38,795 nucleotides of DNA from Candolleomyces eurysporus (GCA_027579435.1 JANBPK010001537.1:1-38795), one strand, 5' to 3'; numbered from the stretch's first letter, positions 12,001 to 23,937 are shown. The notes: generated by a model not told the origin, from the sequence alone. Program-made: numbers and translations.

Positions 12001-13229
12001 ATAACGCAATTAATGTTTGCATCCTTGGCAATGCAGGTCGCCAATGCTCGTGCCACCTCCGCAAGCTCGGGTGACTCTTTGATGCGCAGTGTTGAAGAGA
12101 ACAGAGTTGCTGCCTCATCTAGGACCTCCTTCCGCTCCTTCCATTTGGACGATTTGAGTGCAGTCTGAAATGTTGCCGGCAATTTTGGCACAACATCAAC
12201 AATTTCTGCAAATGCGCGAGGATCGAGTTCTTCTGGCTCTATTGGCGCGGGTTTCGATCAGTTGCAATTCCATAAAACACGGAAACATGGCGTGCTCACC
12301 AGCGTCCGCAGGTGCGTCTTCCGTAGCGTCGTCCCCTGTCGCCGCAGCCTGGGNCCTCTGCATCTCGGGCTTGTGCCCTGGTCAACCTCTCCGGTTTGAT
12401 AGACCCTTTCCCCTTGCCATCCTTTTCCAATCCTTCGAACGCTTCTTTCAATTCCTTGACTTGAACTGGCTTCAGGTCCCCAAGGAATGATTCGATCGCA
12501 GGTCCAATGTATTGGTAAAGTGTATGCGTGAGCGTCGTACCCTCGGCACGAACGGTCTTATCGCTGTGTCCAAAAACTTTGGGGAGAGCCTTCAGGATGA
12601 CTGGCGGAGGTGCAACTTGGATTCCGAACGTGCTAAATAGATTGAAAATGTTAAATACATGGGATAATGCAAAAATAGTCAAGACTGACCGAACGATTTC
12701 CCTCAACGCAACAACGCAGCCCGCCACAGTCTTTGGCTGTTTAGCACCCAGGCCAGGAATAATATCACCCTGGGACAAACCGAGTAAGAAGCATTCAATG
12801 TTACGTAGGAAGTAAGCAACGCACCACAACTCCTGCAGCGCTGTTATCCACCTCGACATATTGGAGGATGAGTTCGAGTGCTTGATTCTTCGTTCCTGCA
12901 CGTGTAGACCCCAAACATTTATCGACGAGAATTGGGACGATTGTATCGCGTGTCTTTGCTGAAGATTCCCCAGAGAACTTGACCAATGCAACTAGACACT
13001 CGACACCCTTTTCCTGGGCTACAGCATTAGAGTCGGACGCAATCTTCTTGATGAGATCGGGGTTGTTGAGGTATGGCTTGAATGCAGGGTCGGTGTCTGA
13101 GGCGGTATTCTGGAAGGTTTTGATTAGAGATTCGTAGCCATTAACGCGAGCCTTCCAGTTCTTGTGAGCGAGCCTATCAGCTATTGGAAGAGAGCTGAAG
13201 TCTTCCTCTGGGGGAGGTGGACCATCCAT
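6051..13229 (-). CDS. XMAP215/Dis1 family microtubule polymerase with about five TOG domains
   Basis: A large TOG-domain protein of about 2,000 residues that binds tubulin and speeds microtubule growth at plus ends, spindle poles and kinetochores. The start (MDGPPPPEEDFSSLPIADRL) opens TOG1 (about 13230-12500). TOG2 follows at about 12190-11520, then a Lys/Pro/Ala-rich linker (11480-11120). TOG3 begins at KYKHTPEDADALAAEF (11110-10400), TOG4 at DPMDDLFPRVELDGLL (10170-9500) and TOG5 at KRPRLGKDVQKWINEGG (9090-8300). A basic Ser/Pro-rich linker (8230-7800) and the conserved C-terminal helical domain (7750-6850, SILSSDPARSVDALKKI) come next, ending in a Ser/Thr-rich tail with TGA at 6051-6053. 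This is longer than budding yeast Stu2, which has two TOGs. An N at about 12354 interrupts the frame; removing it restores it. Domain limits are estimates. Confidence 0.93.
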
Positions 13230-13475
13230 GGCCGCAAAAGCGGTTCGGTCGAGAGAGAGAAAGGGGGAGGATGGTGGAAGAGATTGAAATTCAGGAATGC
13301 GCCCCACGGCGGAGAGGCCAACAAGTCACGAACACGAACCCAATTTGATCACGTGCCTTACATTCAATCAGAGAATCAGAAGTTGAATCAGAAGCGGGAG
13401 GCACAATTCGGCCCAAAAATTAGTCGATAATAGATATAATATACACGTAGAGCTATGGGCAGAGACCGGGGCACT

Positions 13476-16344
13476 TCACCGCCGCGAAATGGCCGCACCG
13501 ATGAGCACTATAGCATCACAGATCTCTGACACCTCTCGGTCGACCACTAGAGCTGCTAACTGTTGCTGCTGAGCTTGAATCTGCTCGTGCTTTTCGCAGG
13601 CTGCGTCCCGTTCTTCTTTGCGGCCAAGGGTTTCCAATACCATAGCTTTGTAGTACAGCACGTCCTGGAGGGAGCTATAGATTTCCAGAGCTTCGAAATC
13701 CATCTCTGCGATCTTGAGATATTCTAGAACGTGCTCAAAGATCTGTGCTGTAGAATGGTCAGCACCCGAGTCACTCCAGATAGTCAAAGCTTACATGAGT
13801 TTTCCGAAGTCACAATGATGCATCTTGCCATAGTGAAGCAGGCCACCCCGCGCTGTTCGCGGTCGGAACCACCGATGAGCTGAGAAATGGCTCAGCCAAG
13901 CGTAACGTTATCGTACGTGAGCTACTGTACCTGAGGCATAATGTCTTCCAAGATTCGTCGCGAGCGCTTGGGCATTGAATACTGAAGACCAAAATCGGCA
14001 AGCAAAANTTATTGCGCTCCGATGGGAATGGTAACGCCCCAGAAATTCTGACTGCCAGAGAGCGGAGAGCAATGGATTTGCGGCACTCTGCAATTTGTTG
14101 CAGTTCTAGGGGCCGGTGATTGTCAACTTCTGATAGGAATGACATAAACACAGGACTGAGCCTAACCTTCATCCGCAGTACCTGGTGTAGGGCCTCGCGA
14201 ACTGGAGATAGTCGGTCGATGGCAGGCTCAAAGGTATAATATTTGGAGCTCCACTCTCCCGCAGGCTTCCTCGGGAGAAGATATTCCTTGTATAGCCGAT
14301 CCTGCCCCCTTACTAAAATAAAGTTTCAAATCCAAAAATTGAAACGCGGGCTTACCTGCGAATTGCACGCATAGTCAGTATATTCCAGACTTCGTGCGCC
14401 CAGGAATTGTAATCTGCAAGCGTCAATCCTGTCCACGTAGATGGTTCTAGAAGTAATGCAAGGGCTTGGTTATAACCACCTTGGCGGGCCATCTAAAGCG
14501 GTCAGATTCATTTCATGATAGACACTGCAGGACAGGATCTCACCGAGTGCCCTCTGTTCAGCATCACAGTTAGCCGTGTTGAATTATCACTTGCAGCCTC
14601 GGTGAAAGCCAAAACGATATCTTCTGATATTCTGGAGAGATTCTCGCAACCTAAACTCGCTGAACATGTGGATTTGACTCTTTCGAACAGCAAACGTACC
14701 CGCCTCTCTCCAAATCATTGACTGGACTGCATGTTGTGCCCACTGGTGGTCGTCGTTGGGAACTACTGACTGGGCATCGAGCCAGTGGTCATAAAGACCC
14801 ATCGCCTCGACGAGCTTATTGAAGGCCATCAGCAAAGGCTGTTCCTGATGAGAAGTGAGCCAAGACAAAGGAGGGGCGGTATTCGCGAAAGGCTTTACAT
14901 TCTCTTCCTGCATCAGCTTTTTCACATCATAAAGAATCTCCAAGGGATGCATATCCGGCTGGATTTCATTGAGAAATGCCTTTTCCCCTGGCGGTGGAGG
15001 CAGTCGGCGCAGCAGGCTAAGAAATGGTTTGAGGCCAAACCTGAGCAATGACGATACACTTCTCACCTTAGGCAATGCTGCAAAGTTTGCCGATCGTTTG
15101 CCGTTCTGGCAACACCAATCGCTTCGTGCAACAACTAAGAGCAAGTGTGTGTGTGAGTGGTGGCAGCAGGGCAATAACAAAAATGCACACTTTATCCGCC
15201 GCAACGTATTCTTTGTTGAGGTAGTGCAGATGTACAACGTTGAGCAAAGCATGCTGGCGATACCCTCTGAGGAAGGGTCAGCAAAAGAATCGACTGGACG
15301 GGAGATACTAACGAGTCTGATTGATCATGAAAGTGCTGCTCAAAGAACCGGCGGATGTTCTCCATAGCTAGAGTTTCATCGCCAGTGGCCTTCGCCTTTT
15401 CCCAACTGGAAGGTAATCAGTACGCGCCATGTGCTATAGAAGACATGTCTAACACACGCAGCATATGAATCTGGCTTTGCCCATGCCTTCTTATCCGACT
15501 GTGTCTTGTGAAGAAGGTAGTCCACTACAAGTTGATCAGCAAGTATCACCCGAATCATTATCTTAATTGAGCACAAACTAGTCAGGTTATCCTTGGAGAT
15601 AGGTTCATATATCACCTCCTTGTTATTGCACCAGGCGACATAGTCGTCGCGAAGTTTATTCAAGCCGCCGAAAGATAGCTTGACATAGCTGACGAAACAG
15701 CGACGGCAGAAGTATCCAAATATCGATCTTCGCATCTAGAACATGTTCAATATCGACCCATGCGATAGAGGAAAGGCTATACCAAGCGCGGTTTCTCCTA
15801 AAATATATGTCAATGAGCGAAATCAAACGAACCAGAGGGCGAACATACCTCGAGTACCTTCTCCACAAACAGTGCTGGTAGATCTGGAACCGCTATCAAT
15901 CGGGACACGAGCAAAGAATAGGGACAGAGACGCACTCCCCAGGAAATTGCCAAGTTTTTCGGCAGAGTAGATGTCCGAGTGCTAGAGTCACTCTTACCAT
16001 GCGTTCAATTCGATATCGGAGGTATGCCTACCACCGTGTTTATAGCTGCCAGGAATTGCGTGACATCCTTGACCTCCGTATAGGGTCCCGAGCCAATGGC
16101 TTTCAGCAGCTCTCGGTGCGCCATGGGTTCTGTGACCTGCCGGGTAGCTCAGCAGGAGTCCCGAGTGACGCTGGCATAATCTTACTTCGGCGACCTCATT
16201 GAGCAGTATTCGTAGGAGATGGATTGCAAAGTCTGGTGGAAACTTTTTGATTTCAAGATCTTTGAAGGTAATCATGAGAATAGAGAGAAGAACGAGGTGG
16301 TGTGGTCTGAGAATATGTTCTGTTGGAGGAGGTGCATCGTCCAT
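13476..16344 (-). CDS. apc5: anaphase-promoting complex subunit 5 (Apc5)
   Basis: A TPR-rich scaffold subunit of the APC/C ubiquitin ligase that drives mitotic exit. The N-terminal helical region begins MDDAPPPTEHILRPHHLVLL. The Apc5 TPR signature sits near 15190-15360 as ENIRRFFEQHF...YRQHALLNVVHLHYLNKEY, followed after introns by LLHEAIGVARTANDRQTLQH. Further TPR helices read WQSEFLGRYHSHRSAI...LLADFGLQYSMPKRSRR. The C-terminus EALEIYSSLQDVLYYKAMVL...LGRKEERD corresponds to the last Apc5 repeats. An N at about 14008 lies in this last block, and dropping it joins the two halves in frame. Many introns are present and not all were traced. The gene sits 246 bp behind the XMAP215 start and diverges from noc3 with only 163 bp between start codons. 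Confidence 0.88.
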
Positions 16345-16507
16345 GGTGGCTACACGAGCTCAGGCGTTGAACCAGACGCGCTTCAGTGAAAGCCTCTGGA
16401 CGCGTGCGGAACAGTCCCACGGCTCCCATACTGATTGACCGACCGGGCCGGCGGACATGAAAAGATTTAGTCCAACTCGCGCTTTCGAGTGGTCTCCTCA
16501 CCAAAAA
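16345..16507. promoter_or_regulatory. compact divergent promoter between apc5 and noc3
   Basis: Only 163 bp separates the two start codons, so both 5' UTRs and core promoters must lie here. It is moderately GC-rich, with no obvious TATA box. A shared bidirectional promoter for a cell-cycle gene and a ribosome-biogenesis gene is an inference from spacing alone. Confidence 0.6.
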
Positions 16508-19478
16508 ATGGCGCTCAAGGCTGGCAAGAAGAGACCAGCGCCAGCTATTCAGGTCTGTCGTACTACCATTTCAATTCTTAGCGCGTAATCTGACGTTTGG
16601 CATCTATCAGTCGTCTTCCAAGAAGCGAAAATTGGTGGGGGAGAGGAAGAAACCCCAAGCGGATGGCTCCCGCAAGCAAAGACTGGCAGATAGAGGCATC
16701 ATTCCTATCCCAATCCACGGTGATAATGATACCGACGACGACGAGCTGTCAGAAGCGGATGCCGCCTTACTCGAAGAGTTTGGAGGCGCAGTCAACTTCC
16801 TCAAGGACTTGGACAAGAAGGGTATCATGAGGTGCGTCTGTCATTTGTGACATTGCGTTATAGTTCCTCAATTCATGCAGGAGCAAAAAGGAGACCGATC
16901 GGCTACACGAGCTAACCAAACCCGTCCGTCGGGCTGCAACACCGGATAGCCTTCCGCCAGTAGACTCAAACGACGAGAGCGACTCGGACGCGTGGAGTTC
17001 TGGCATCGACGGATTCTCGGACATCTCGGATTCTGGTTCTGAGGATGAACCACCCAGTGATGATGATCATGGTGAAGAAGAAGACTCTGACGAGGAAATG
17101 CCATATGAACTGGCTCCGCGCAAGCTCAAAGTAGCCAAAGAAGAAGGCAAGAACGAAATTCCACGGCTACCGATTAAGCTCGCAGACGGAAAGATTCAGA
17201 GTACCGGAACCAAAGTCATCGCAAGAGAGGACGAATCGGAAGAGGAATCCAGTTCGGAAGAGGAGACTTTTGAACCGCTTCCGCCCCCTCGTGAAGATGG
17301 TTCTACTGGTGCGAGGTTCGGCCGACCTGCCATAACAGCGGTACTGCAAACAAAGTCCAGGAAGCAGCGTATATCGCTTGCGAAGGAGCAAATCGCTAGC
17401 ATTTGTCAAGAAATTTTGGCGGATCCTGAGAACAGCGTAAGTCTGCATTTTACCGCCTACAAATCGTAGCGTTGACATTGACCCCAGCTAGGCCTTTTAA
17501 GACGACTCCATTCTTTCTCACTGCCGTCAATTACTACTCCAACTGAGCCCAAGCCAGTGCCAAATGATATCGTCATACGAAAACTCGCTCTCCTATCCCA
17601 ACTTGCTGTCTTCAAAGACATCTTACCGGGGTACCGGATTCGTGAGCTAACAGAGAAGGAAAAGGCTGAGAAAGTCAGCCAACTTGTGGCCCGAACTCGT
17701 GAATGGGAGCAGGGGCTTGTTTCAGTCTATCAGGCCTACCTACGCTTACTCGACAGTGAGCTTAAAGGTGCGCACGAGTCCACACGCGCGTTCACCTCCA
17801 CTTTTAACGCACCCTTGTGTATAGAACGTTCCGAATTGGCAGATATCGCTATCCAATGCATGTGCACCCTGCTAACGGAGGCTACCCACTTTAACTTTCG
17901 TCAAAATCTCATTACATGTATCGTCACACGGTTAAGCAAAAAGTCCTGGGACGAGGTACGGACCGTGACCGCACCATTCTAGCCTCAAAGTTGACAATTT
18001 CACTCCTCTTCCTTTTCGCTTAGACTTCGGAACGCTGCCTAAGCACTATAAATGGCGTTTTTCGCGCAGATCTTACCGGCGAGCCGTCGTTAGAGATTGT
18101 TCAGACTCTCAACCGAATGATCAAAGAACGACGGTTCAAGGTTAATGCCAATGTCCTGTCCTGTCTACTTAGCCTTCGATTAAGGACAGAGCTGGGTGTC
18201 CGCGCATCGCAAACGCGGGCAGACAAGGAGCAAAGGCATGATAAACAGTCACACAAGCAAAAGGGCAAGAAGAAGGACCAGCCACACCTCAGCAAGAAAG
18301 CTAAAAAGGCGTTGAAAGAACGGAAGGAAATTCAAAGGGAACTTCGCGAAGCTGAGGCAGAGGTTGACAAGGAAGAGCGGGCGATCACTGTAAGTGTCTT
18401 GCCCCTCGCTTCTAATGAAACTCAAACACTGAGCGCCCCATCTCACCCCAACCCAGCAAACCGAGACTTTGAAGCTCCTGTTCGCTTTGTACTTCCGAAT
18501 TTTGAAAAGTCCAACGCCCACAAACCTGCTTCCAGCCGCCCTCTCCGGAATCGCTAAATTCGCCCATTTGGTCAATATAGATTTCTTCAAGGACCTAATG
18601 CAAGTCTTGAAGGATTTAATCAACATGGATAATATAGATCCTGATGATGCGGATGTTAATACACACTCCGCGCCACTCGGTGACTTCAAGGGCGTCTGCC
18701 ACCGCCTGCTGTGCATCAACACGGCGTTTGAACTACTCTCTGGTCAAGGTGTGTACCCTCTTCCTCCTTACACTTCGGGTCAAGCTCACAATCCCGATTT
18801 ACGCTTTCTCCATCCCGCCCTTGCTCCGATATTGGTAACCAATATGACCTGACTCGCCTACGACGCGCGCACACTCATTCTCACTGACTCTCTCGCGTTG
18901 CTGCCCCTGATCCGCAGGAGAAGCCCTCAACATCGATCTGACAGACTTCATTTCGCAGTTGTTCGCAATGTTACTTCCATTAAGTATGATGCATGACATC
19001 GACAAGCCACACCCTGGTATCCAGCACTTAAGCTCCTCCTCAACAGCTTCCACGAGCAAGACGGATCGGCAGTTATCCGTGGCCGATCTCTTGTTCCGAG
19101 CGCTCGACGTCGTTTTCTCACCACAGGCCAGTGGCGGTGCGCACGCCGCCGGGGCCGGGCCTCCTTGGCGCGCAGCCGCCTTTGCCAAGCGGCTCCTCGG
19201 GGCATCGATGCACTGGCCAGCCCCTGTGGCTCTGCGCACCCTAAAATTCGTCAAGAGCCTCATCGCCAAGCACCCAAAACTCGAGGCCCTGCTATCGACG
19301 GAAGATCGGACGCACAGTGGGGTATACCGCCCGGATNGTCGATGATCCGCAGCTGTGCCAGCCGTTCGAGTCGTCCTTCTGGGAGCTCCATCTGCTGCAG
19401 AGACGGCATTGGGATCCGAGGGTGGGCGAGGAAGCGAACAAGCTGCTCAACTATTCGTCAACGACTGCGTCATCATGA
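16508..19478 (+). CDS. noc3: nucleolar complex protein 3 (Noc3)
   Basis: A nucleolar factor that pairs with Noc2 in maturation and transport of pre-60S ribosomal particles; yeast Noc3 also has a role in replication initiation. The protein starts MALKAGKKRPAPAIQ and has a basic nuclear-localisation-like segment. An intron at 16553-16610 follows, then the Noc3 N-terminal domain (FGGAVNFLKDLDKKGIMR...KKETDRLHELTKP). Long acidic Ser/Asp/Glu stretches come next. The HEAT-like core includes FNFRQNLITCIVTRLSKKSWDE, a Lys-rich segment (KGKKKDQPHLSKKAKKALKE), and the C-terminal CBF/Mak21-like domain (TLKLLFALYFRILKS to SSFWELHLLQRRHWDPRV). Stop TGA is at 19476-19478. An N near 19337 breaks the frame; removing it gives RPDVDDPQLCQPFESSFWEL. 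Acceptor sites are typical short fungal ones. Confidence 0.93.
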
Positions 19479-19974
19479 TACAATCTTTCCTCTCTATTCG
19501 TCCTTGTTGGTTGAGCAAAGTGTAGTTGATGTACAGTTGGATAGATGCTGCTGTGACTTGATCTGCGGATAAAGCCAATCGACTTGCCTGAGATACACAT
19601 TGCCGCTGATTGATACATAGCCCGTCCGAAGCAGAGTAAGTGTGGTTCAAGAATAGTTCGTATGGTCTGTCATTGAGATTCCTCGTGAAATGTGGTACCA
19701 AATACAGGTGGGATGATGATGATGGTTTACAGATGGTTGAACAGAGAGGGAGGAGGATGAGAGAGACTACAAGTTCCAGTGAACCGACCAGCGAATACAA
19801 CAAGTGACAAGCAAAAAAAAGAAAGGAAGAGATGTCCATCAAGTAATAAAAATATGGAAAGATCAAAGGGTAGGGTATGGCTCGAACGAAAGCATTATGA
19901 TACAATATTCAATAAGCATATTAAAAGGTCGAGCAATGAAGGAGGGGGGCGAAGAAATGATCCATCCAAGTCCT
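19479..19974. other. convergent 3' flanks of noc3 and the TEA factor gene
   Basis: This 496 bp region lies between two stop codons. It is AT-richer than its neighbours, with a purine-rich run on the + strand (about 19720-19960: GGGAGGAGGATGAGAGAG, AAAAAAAAGAAAGGAAGAG) that could help transcription end from either side. A 152-codon open frame on the minus strand (19447-19905) has a hydrophobic, low-complexity translation and overlaps the 3' end of noc3, so I do not call it a gene. Confidence 0.5.
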
Positions 19975-21480
19975 TTAACGAGACATTGGTATTGATGGAG
20001 CGCCAGAATATGGGTTGGATGCGAATGAATATGATACAGACGATTGACGTCTTGCGTGGTTGCTGGAGGGTAGATACGGTTGAGCCGCAGCACCCGAGGG
20101 CGCAGGGCTTGCCTTTTCTGCTGGCTTGTAGTGCTGGAAACCTAGGAACTCCGCAGAGGGCATGAACCCATTTTTACGATCAAGGTCGTATATGAGATAC
20201 AACAGGATCTGATCATCAACAATAAGCTCTTGGGTCAGCGTCGTGTTAGTGCCTGTGAAAGGGAAAGGTGCGGAAGGTTTAGCGGACGTCAGAGACCAAA
20301 AAAGGGGAACAATGCCTACTTGGATCGAGCCATCTGCAACGGCTGAGAGATGATTCTGGCAGTAATGCGTGGACAGCGCCACCATTGCTGATGTGGGAAA
20401 CCTGGAGCGCCTCGGACTCTTCGAAGACACAGGTATTTCCGGCCATAACCTTTGTGATGCACCGTGCGGAGTTGCTCCAAACGCTTGCTACAGCCACACT
20501 AGCGGTGAAACCGTGCAGTGTTGGAGGACTGCGGACATCATTGAGCACAGGAACAGCCAACTTTATGCGCAGAGCAAAGGTGGGCCGAGGAGAGGAAGTC
20601 GATTGACCCAGGGCGTCGACGTTGACGGAAAACGGCGTCATGCCCTCTGCACAGAGAAAGAGGGNTGGCGACTCTGTTCTGGGCATACCGAGAGTATGAC
20701 GTCGTGGTGTTGGGGTGCTGTGAAGCGGGCTTGGTAAACGGCACTTGGCGATAATCAGGCAATTGGGGAGAGTAGTTCCCGTGGGGCGAGGTGGTCGGAC
20801 TCGAAAATTGCGAGGTGGAGTGGAAGTAGAGACTGCCGGGGCTGCTCTCCTGCTTGAGGTGAAGACCGTTGGAATCGAGGGGACAGAGACTCTGCTCGGG
20901 GGTGAGTGGGAAATCGGACTGGGAGTCTGCAGGAGAAAAATCGGGCGAGACGGAATGGTGGGGGGACGAGGTGTGCCGATCGTCCCAGTCGAAGTGAGCG
21001 AGACCGTTAGAGTCTAGATGCTCTTCCTTTATGGGAATGTGCGTTACGGGGTCGACCTGTTCGTCGCCTCCTGCGACAAGATGGAACTCTGTGGGACAAT
21101 TGAGAGGGAGATCGGCGTAGAGGATGGAAAAAGACGGACCTGGCTGCCCTTTCCACATGTTGCGCAAGACCTGGATATGGCTTGCGACCTGCTTCTTGGT
21201 CCGCTCGATGCCCTGGCGCTGGAGGTAGTCGACGAGGAACTGGTTGCGCCATCGGCTGCGGCCCCGAGACTGGGAGTAGGTGGCATAGGGGGACTGCCAG
21301 TACTCGCGAAGGCCTGGATGGATGTGAGCATATGCGCTCTGGGGCGATAGTGGGACATACCCTGGACGAAAACCTTCTCGATGGCCTCGGGCCAGACCTC
21401 GACGCCGGAGCCGTCCTTGAGGAGCTTGCGATGCTTGCGCTGGGGGGTGAGGGAGTCGGGGGAAGTGATCTTTCTTCATG
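19975..21480 (-). CDS. TEA/ATTS-domain transcription factor (Tec1/AbaA family), frame broken near the start
   Basis: A DNA-binding regulator of the TEA/ATTS family, whose fungal members Tec1 and AbaA control filamentous growth and conidiation. The TEA domain is complete once a small intron (about 21309-21358) is removed: RKHRKLLKDGSGVEVWPEAI, EKVFVQGLREYWQSP, then SRGRSRWRNQFLVDYLQRQG and TKKQVASHIQVLRNMWKG. A Ser/Pro-rich region with sumoylation-like acidic and Lys motifs (PIKEEH, LHLKQES) follows. A conserved C-terminal part (RPTFALRIKLAVPVLND to VDDQILLYLIYDLDRKNGFM) ends with TAA at 19975-19977. An N near 20666 shifts the frame, and removal restores RVATLFLCAEGMTPFSV. The ATG at 21480 is in a different frame from the TEA domain, with no GT donor between them, so a one-base sequence error near 21465-21479 is likely. 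Confidence 0.85.
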
Positions 21481-21520
21481 GAGGGGGGAGGGGCGATGCT
21501 GAGGAGGGACAATGGGCTGG

Positions 21521-21529
21521 TTATATAAA
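21521..21529 (-). promoter_or_regulatory. TATA box of the TEA factor gene
   Basis: On the minus strand the sequence reads TTTATATAA, a near-perfect TATA element, about 41-49 bp upstream of the candidate ATG at 21480. This would give a short 5' UTR. It supports a start at 21480 over one in the open frame extending further upstream. Confidence 0.6.
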
Positions 21530-21893
21530 CCGAGACGAGTCAGGCAAAGGAGTGGGCAGAAAACCGAGGCAAGATCCGAGATGGGCCGAAAGAGGAAGGA
21601 GGGAGCCATCGCATTGGAGATAGCGTCTTTGTGTCCCTGTCCAGATCCCAGATCTCTTTCCAGCCAATCACCGCCCCCTTGAGCCTGCCTTTTCCGGAAG
21701 GTCCAAAAGAGACACAAGGGACGGGCGTGATGCTGCCGATGCCGGGCANGCGACCCGGCACCACGGTGCCCCCCCNGCGGAAGCAGATCCGCCGCCCGAT
21801 GCGCGCCGAATGCAGCAGCGCCCGCCCCAGAACGGTGGCTCGAAACATAGCGAGTGTCACACGCTGGGCGTCACACACTCTCCAGCGTCGGCC
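21530..21893. promoter_or_regulatory. divergent promoter region between TEA factor and tsg101
   Basis: About 360 bp lies between the TATA box on one side and the tsg101 start on the other. It holds two Ns (about 21749 and 21776) in a GC-rich patch (GACCCGGCACCACGGTGCC), which looks like a region hard to sequence. No coding frame here is convincing on either strand. Confidence 0.45.
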
Positions 21894-23937
21894 ATGGCCT
21901 CGAAGGAGTCGCTGACCCAGGCCTGGTTGCGCCAGAATGTCCAGTTCTACGCCAGCAGGGACAGAGTCTTCGCCGACATCGACCAGACCCTCTCCCGCTT
22001 CCCCTCGCTCCGCCCCAAGTCGGACGTCTACAGTGCGCATCCCGCCCGTCCCACCCTGATCTTGTCTTGACCTCCGTTCTCCAGCCTTTGACGACGGCCG
22101 CTCCCAGCTGCTGCTCTGTGTCCACGGGCTCCTTCCGATCGTCTATCGCTCCGTCCCGTACAATATCCCTGTAAATGTATGGCTCACCCGCGAGTATCCG
22201 CGCCAGCCCCCCCGTTGCCTATGTCGTCCCTACCAATGATATGCTTGTCAGGCCCGGTCGTTTCATCGATCCCAGCGGTCGCTGCAGCCATGAGTATCTC
22301 CAGCACTGGGAGCGCAAGGACGAGGTGCGCCCTCCTCTGTACCCCNGATCTTCCGTGTCTGACTCGCATTTCCATCCACAAGGGCTGCAATCTCGTAAGT
22401 TTGTTCGAGACCCTCCAGGATCACTTCTCCAGGGAGCCACCTGTCTATGCGAAACCACCCCCGATCGCCTCATCGTCTCCCAGTGAATCTGCCGACCAAA
22501 GGCCTCCGCCTGTGCCTGCTCGTCCGGGATCGGTCTTGGCCGTATCTCCCCCTAAACCGCCGCCGCCGCCCCCCGTCCAGTACAGGCAGCCCCCTGGCGC
22601 TTTTGTCCAATCGCCGACACCAAGCCAGCCCGTATGTCTTTTCTTTCTTTTCTCGGAAGCTCCGACTCTTTTTTTTTACTGTCCCATTTAGGCATATTCG
22701 ACCCAATCACAGGCTCCAAATACCCAAATCTCGCCTCCTCCACCTCAGGTTCCACCACGCCCCCAGTCTGACCGGGTAACCAGCACAGGTTCGCCTGCGC
22801 CTGCGGCAAATTACTACCCGGCCAGTCCCTCGAACTTTGCCACTGGTCATTATCGTGGTGACAATCCGTCTTTTTCGCCCGTCCCGGCACAGCTGTACAC
22901 ACAGCCACTTGTAGCACCGCCACCGCCTCCACCACCACCACCTCCTCCTCCACCTCCGGCAATCCTATCCACACCTTACGTAGAACAAGGGCAGCCATCG
23001 GTGCAGTCTTTCGTCCATGTCCGACAGGATCCTCCGGCTATTGCTCCCAACCCGCCTCCCGTGCCTATTCCTAATCTCCTCGACGAGGATGACGATACTA
23101 GTGCACCGCCTTCGCTGCAAGCCCATCCACCATACGGAACATCCTCTTCAAGCACAACAAACCCTCCGCCCCGACCACCTAATCCCGAGTTACTCGACCT
23201 TCACGCCAGGGTTCATCATAAACTGACGTCAGAGCTTGACTCGTTGTCCAAGGCACTCGCCCTGGATGCCGAACGCTTACGAGCACATCAAAACGATCTG
23301 CTTGCTGGGGAACCGGCCATACGAGACGAAATGGCCCGGTTAGAGGCGGTGAGAGATGTGTGTCAGAGCGTTGCTGACAGGACTAGGGCCGCGGTTCATC
23401 AGGCCCAAAGTAATATTACTGAGCTTCGGAGGAAAGGAGATCCGGAGGTCGACGAGCTCGTGTGCGCAACCTCGATCGTTCACAACCAGTATGTCATTCC
23501 ATCCGTCCTGTCTCCTTCTCTTTNTTTTTTTTTTTCGCTTTCGTTCTCGCTCTCGCCGTCCCGCAGGACACTTGTGCTCCTCCGGCGCTGAGCCTGTTCC
23601 GTGTCATCTCAAGGGGAAACTGGACTCATACACCATTGTTCCTTGTTACAGACTTATCAATCTCGTTGCTGAGGACAACGCCATCGAAGACACGATATAC
23701 CATCTACACCGAGCGCTGAACACCGGTCGCATAGACCTCGAGCGCTTCTTACGGGTACGTGTTCCGAACTATTTGCTTTGACGGCAAATTAATGATATCT
23801 TATCTGTGCCTCTGACGTGTTCACCTTCGGACCTTACTTAGACAACAAGGGTTTTGGCAGAAGAACAGTTTATGAAACGGGCGCTGATAAACAAGATCCA
23901 GGCGGGCGTTCCGCCCAACGCCAGACCGGAGTGGTAG
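21894..23937 (+). CDS. vps23: ESCRT-I subunit Tsg101/Vps23
   Basis: Recognises ubiquitinated cargo on endosomes and helps form multivesicular bodies. The N-terminal UEV domain runs from MASKESLTQAWLRQNVQFY through LLCVHGLLPIVYRSVPYNIP and REYPRQPPVAYVVPTNDMLV to the last UEV helices. A long Pro-rich linker follows, with 14 consecutive prolines at about 22917-22958. A coiled coil (HHKLTSELDSLSKALALDAE to AAVHQAQSNITELRRK) and the C-terminal steadiness box (EDTIYHLHRALNTGRIDLER, TTRVLAEEQFMKRALINKI) complete the protein, with TAG at 23935-23937. This domain order is the full Tsg101 plan. The Ns at 22347 and 23524 fall inside introns and do no harm. The start lies at the first ATG giving an intact UEV domain. 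Confidence 0.95.

Noticed and set aside
16138..16165. tRNA-like string GCCGGGTAGCTCAGCAGGAG on the + strand
   Set aside because: It resembles a tRNA D-arm start, but no matching acceptor, anticodon or T arm follows, and it lies opposite the Apc5 gene just next to a coding exon (MAHRELLKAIGSGPY on the minus strand).
19447..19905. 152-codon minus-strand open frame
   Set aside because: Overlaps the noc3 3' end and flank; the translation is hydrophobic and low in complexity, with no domain.
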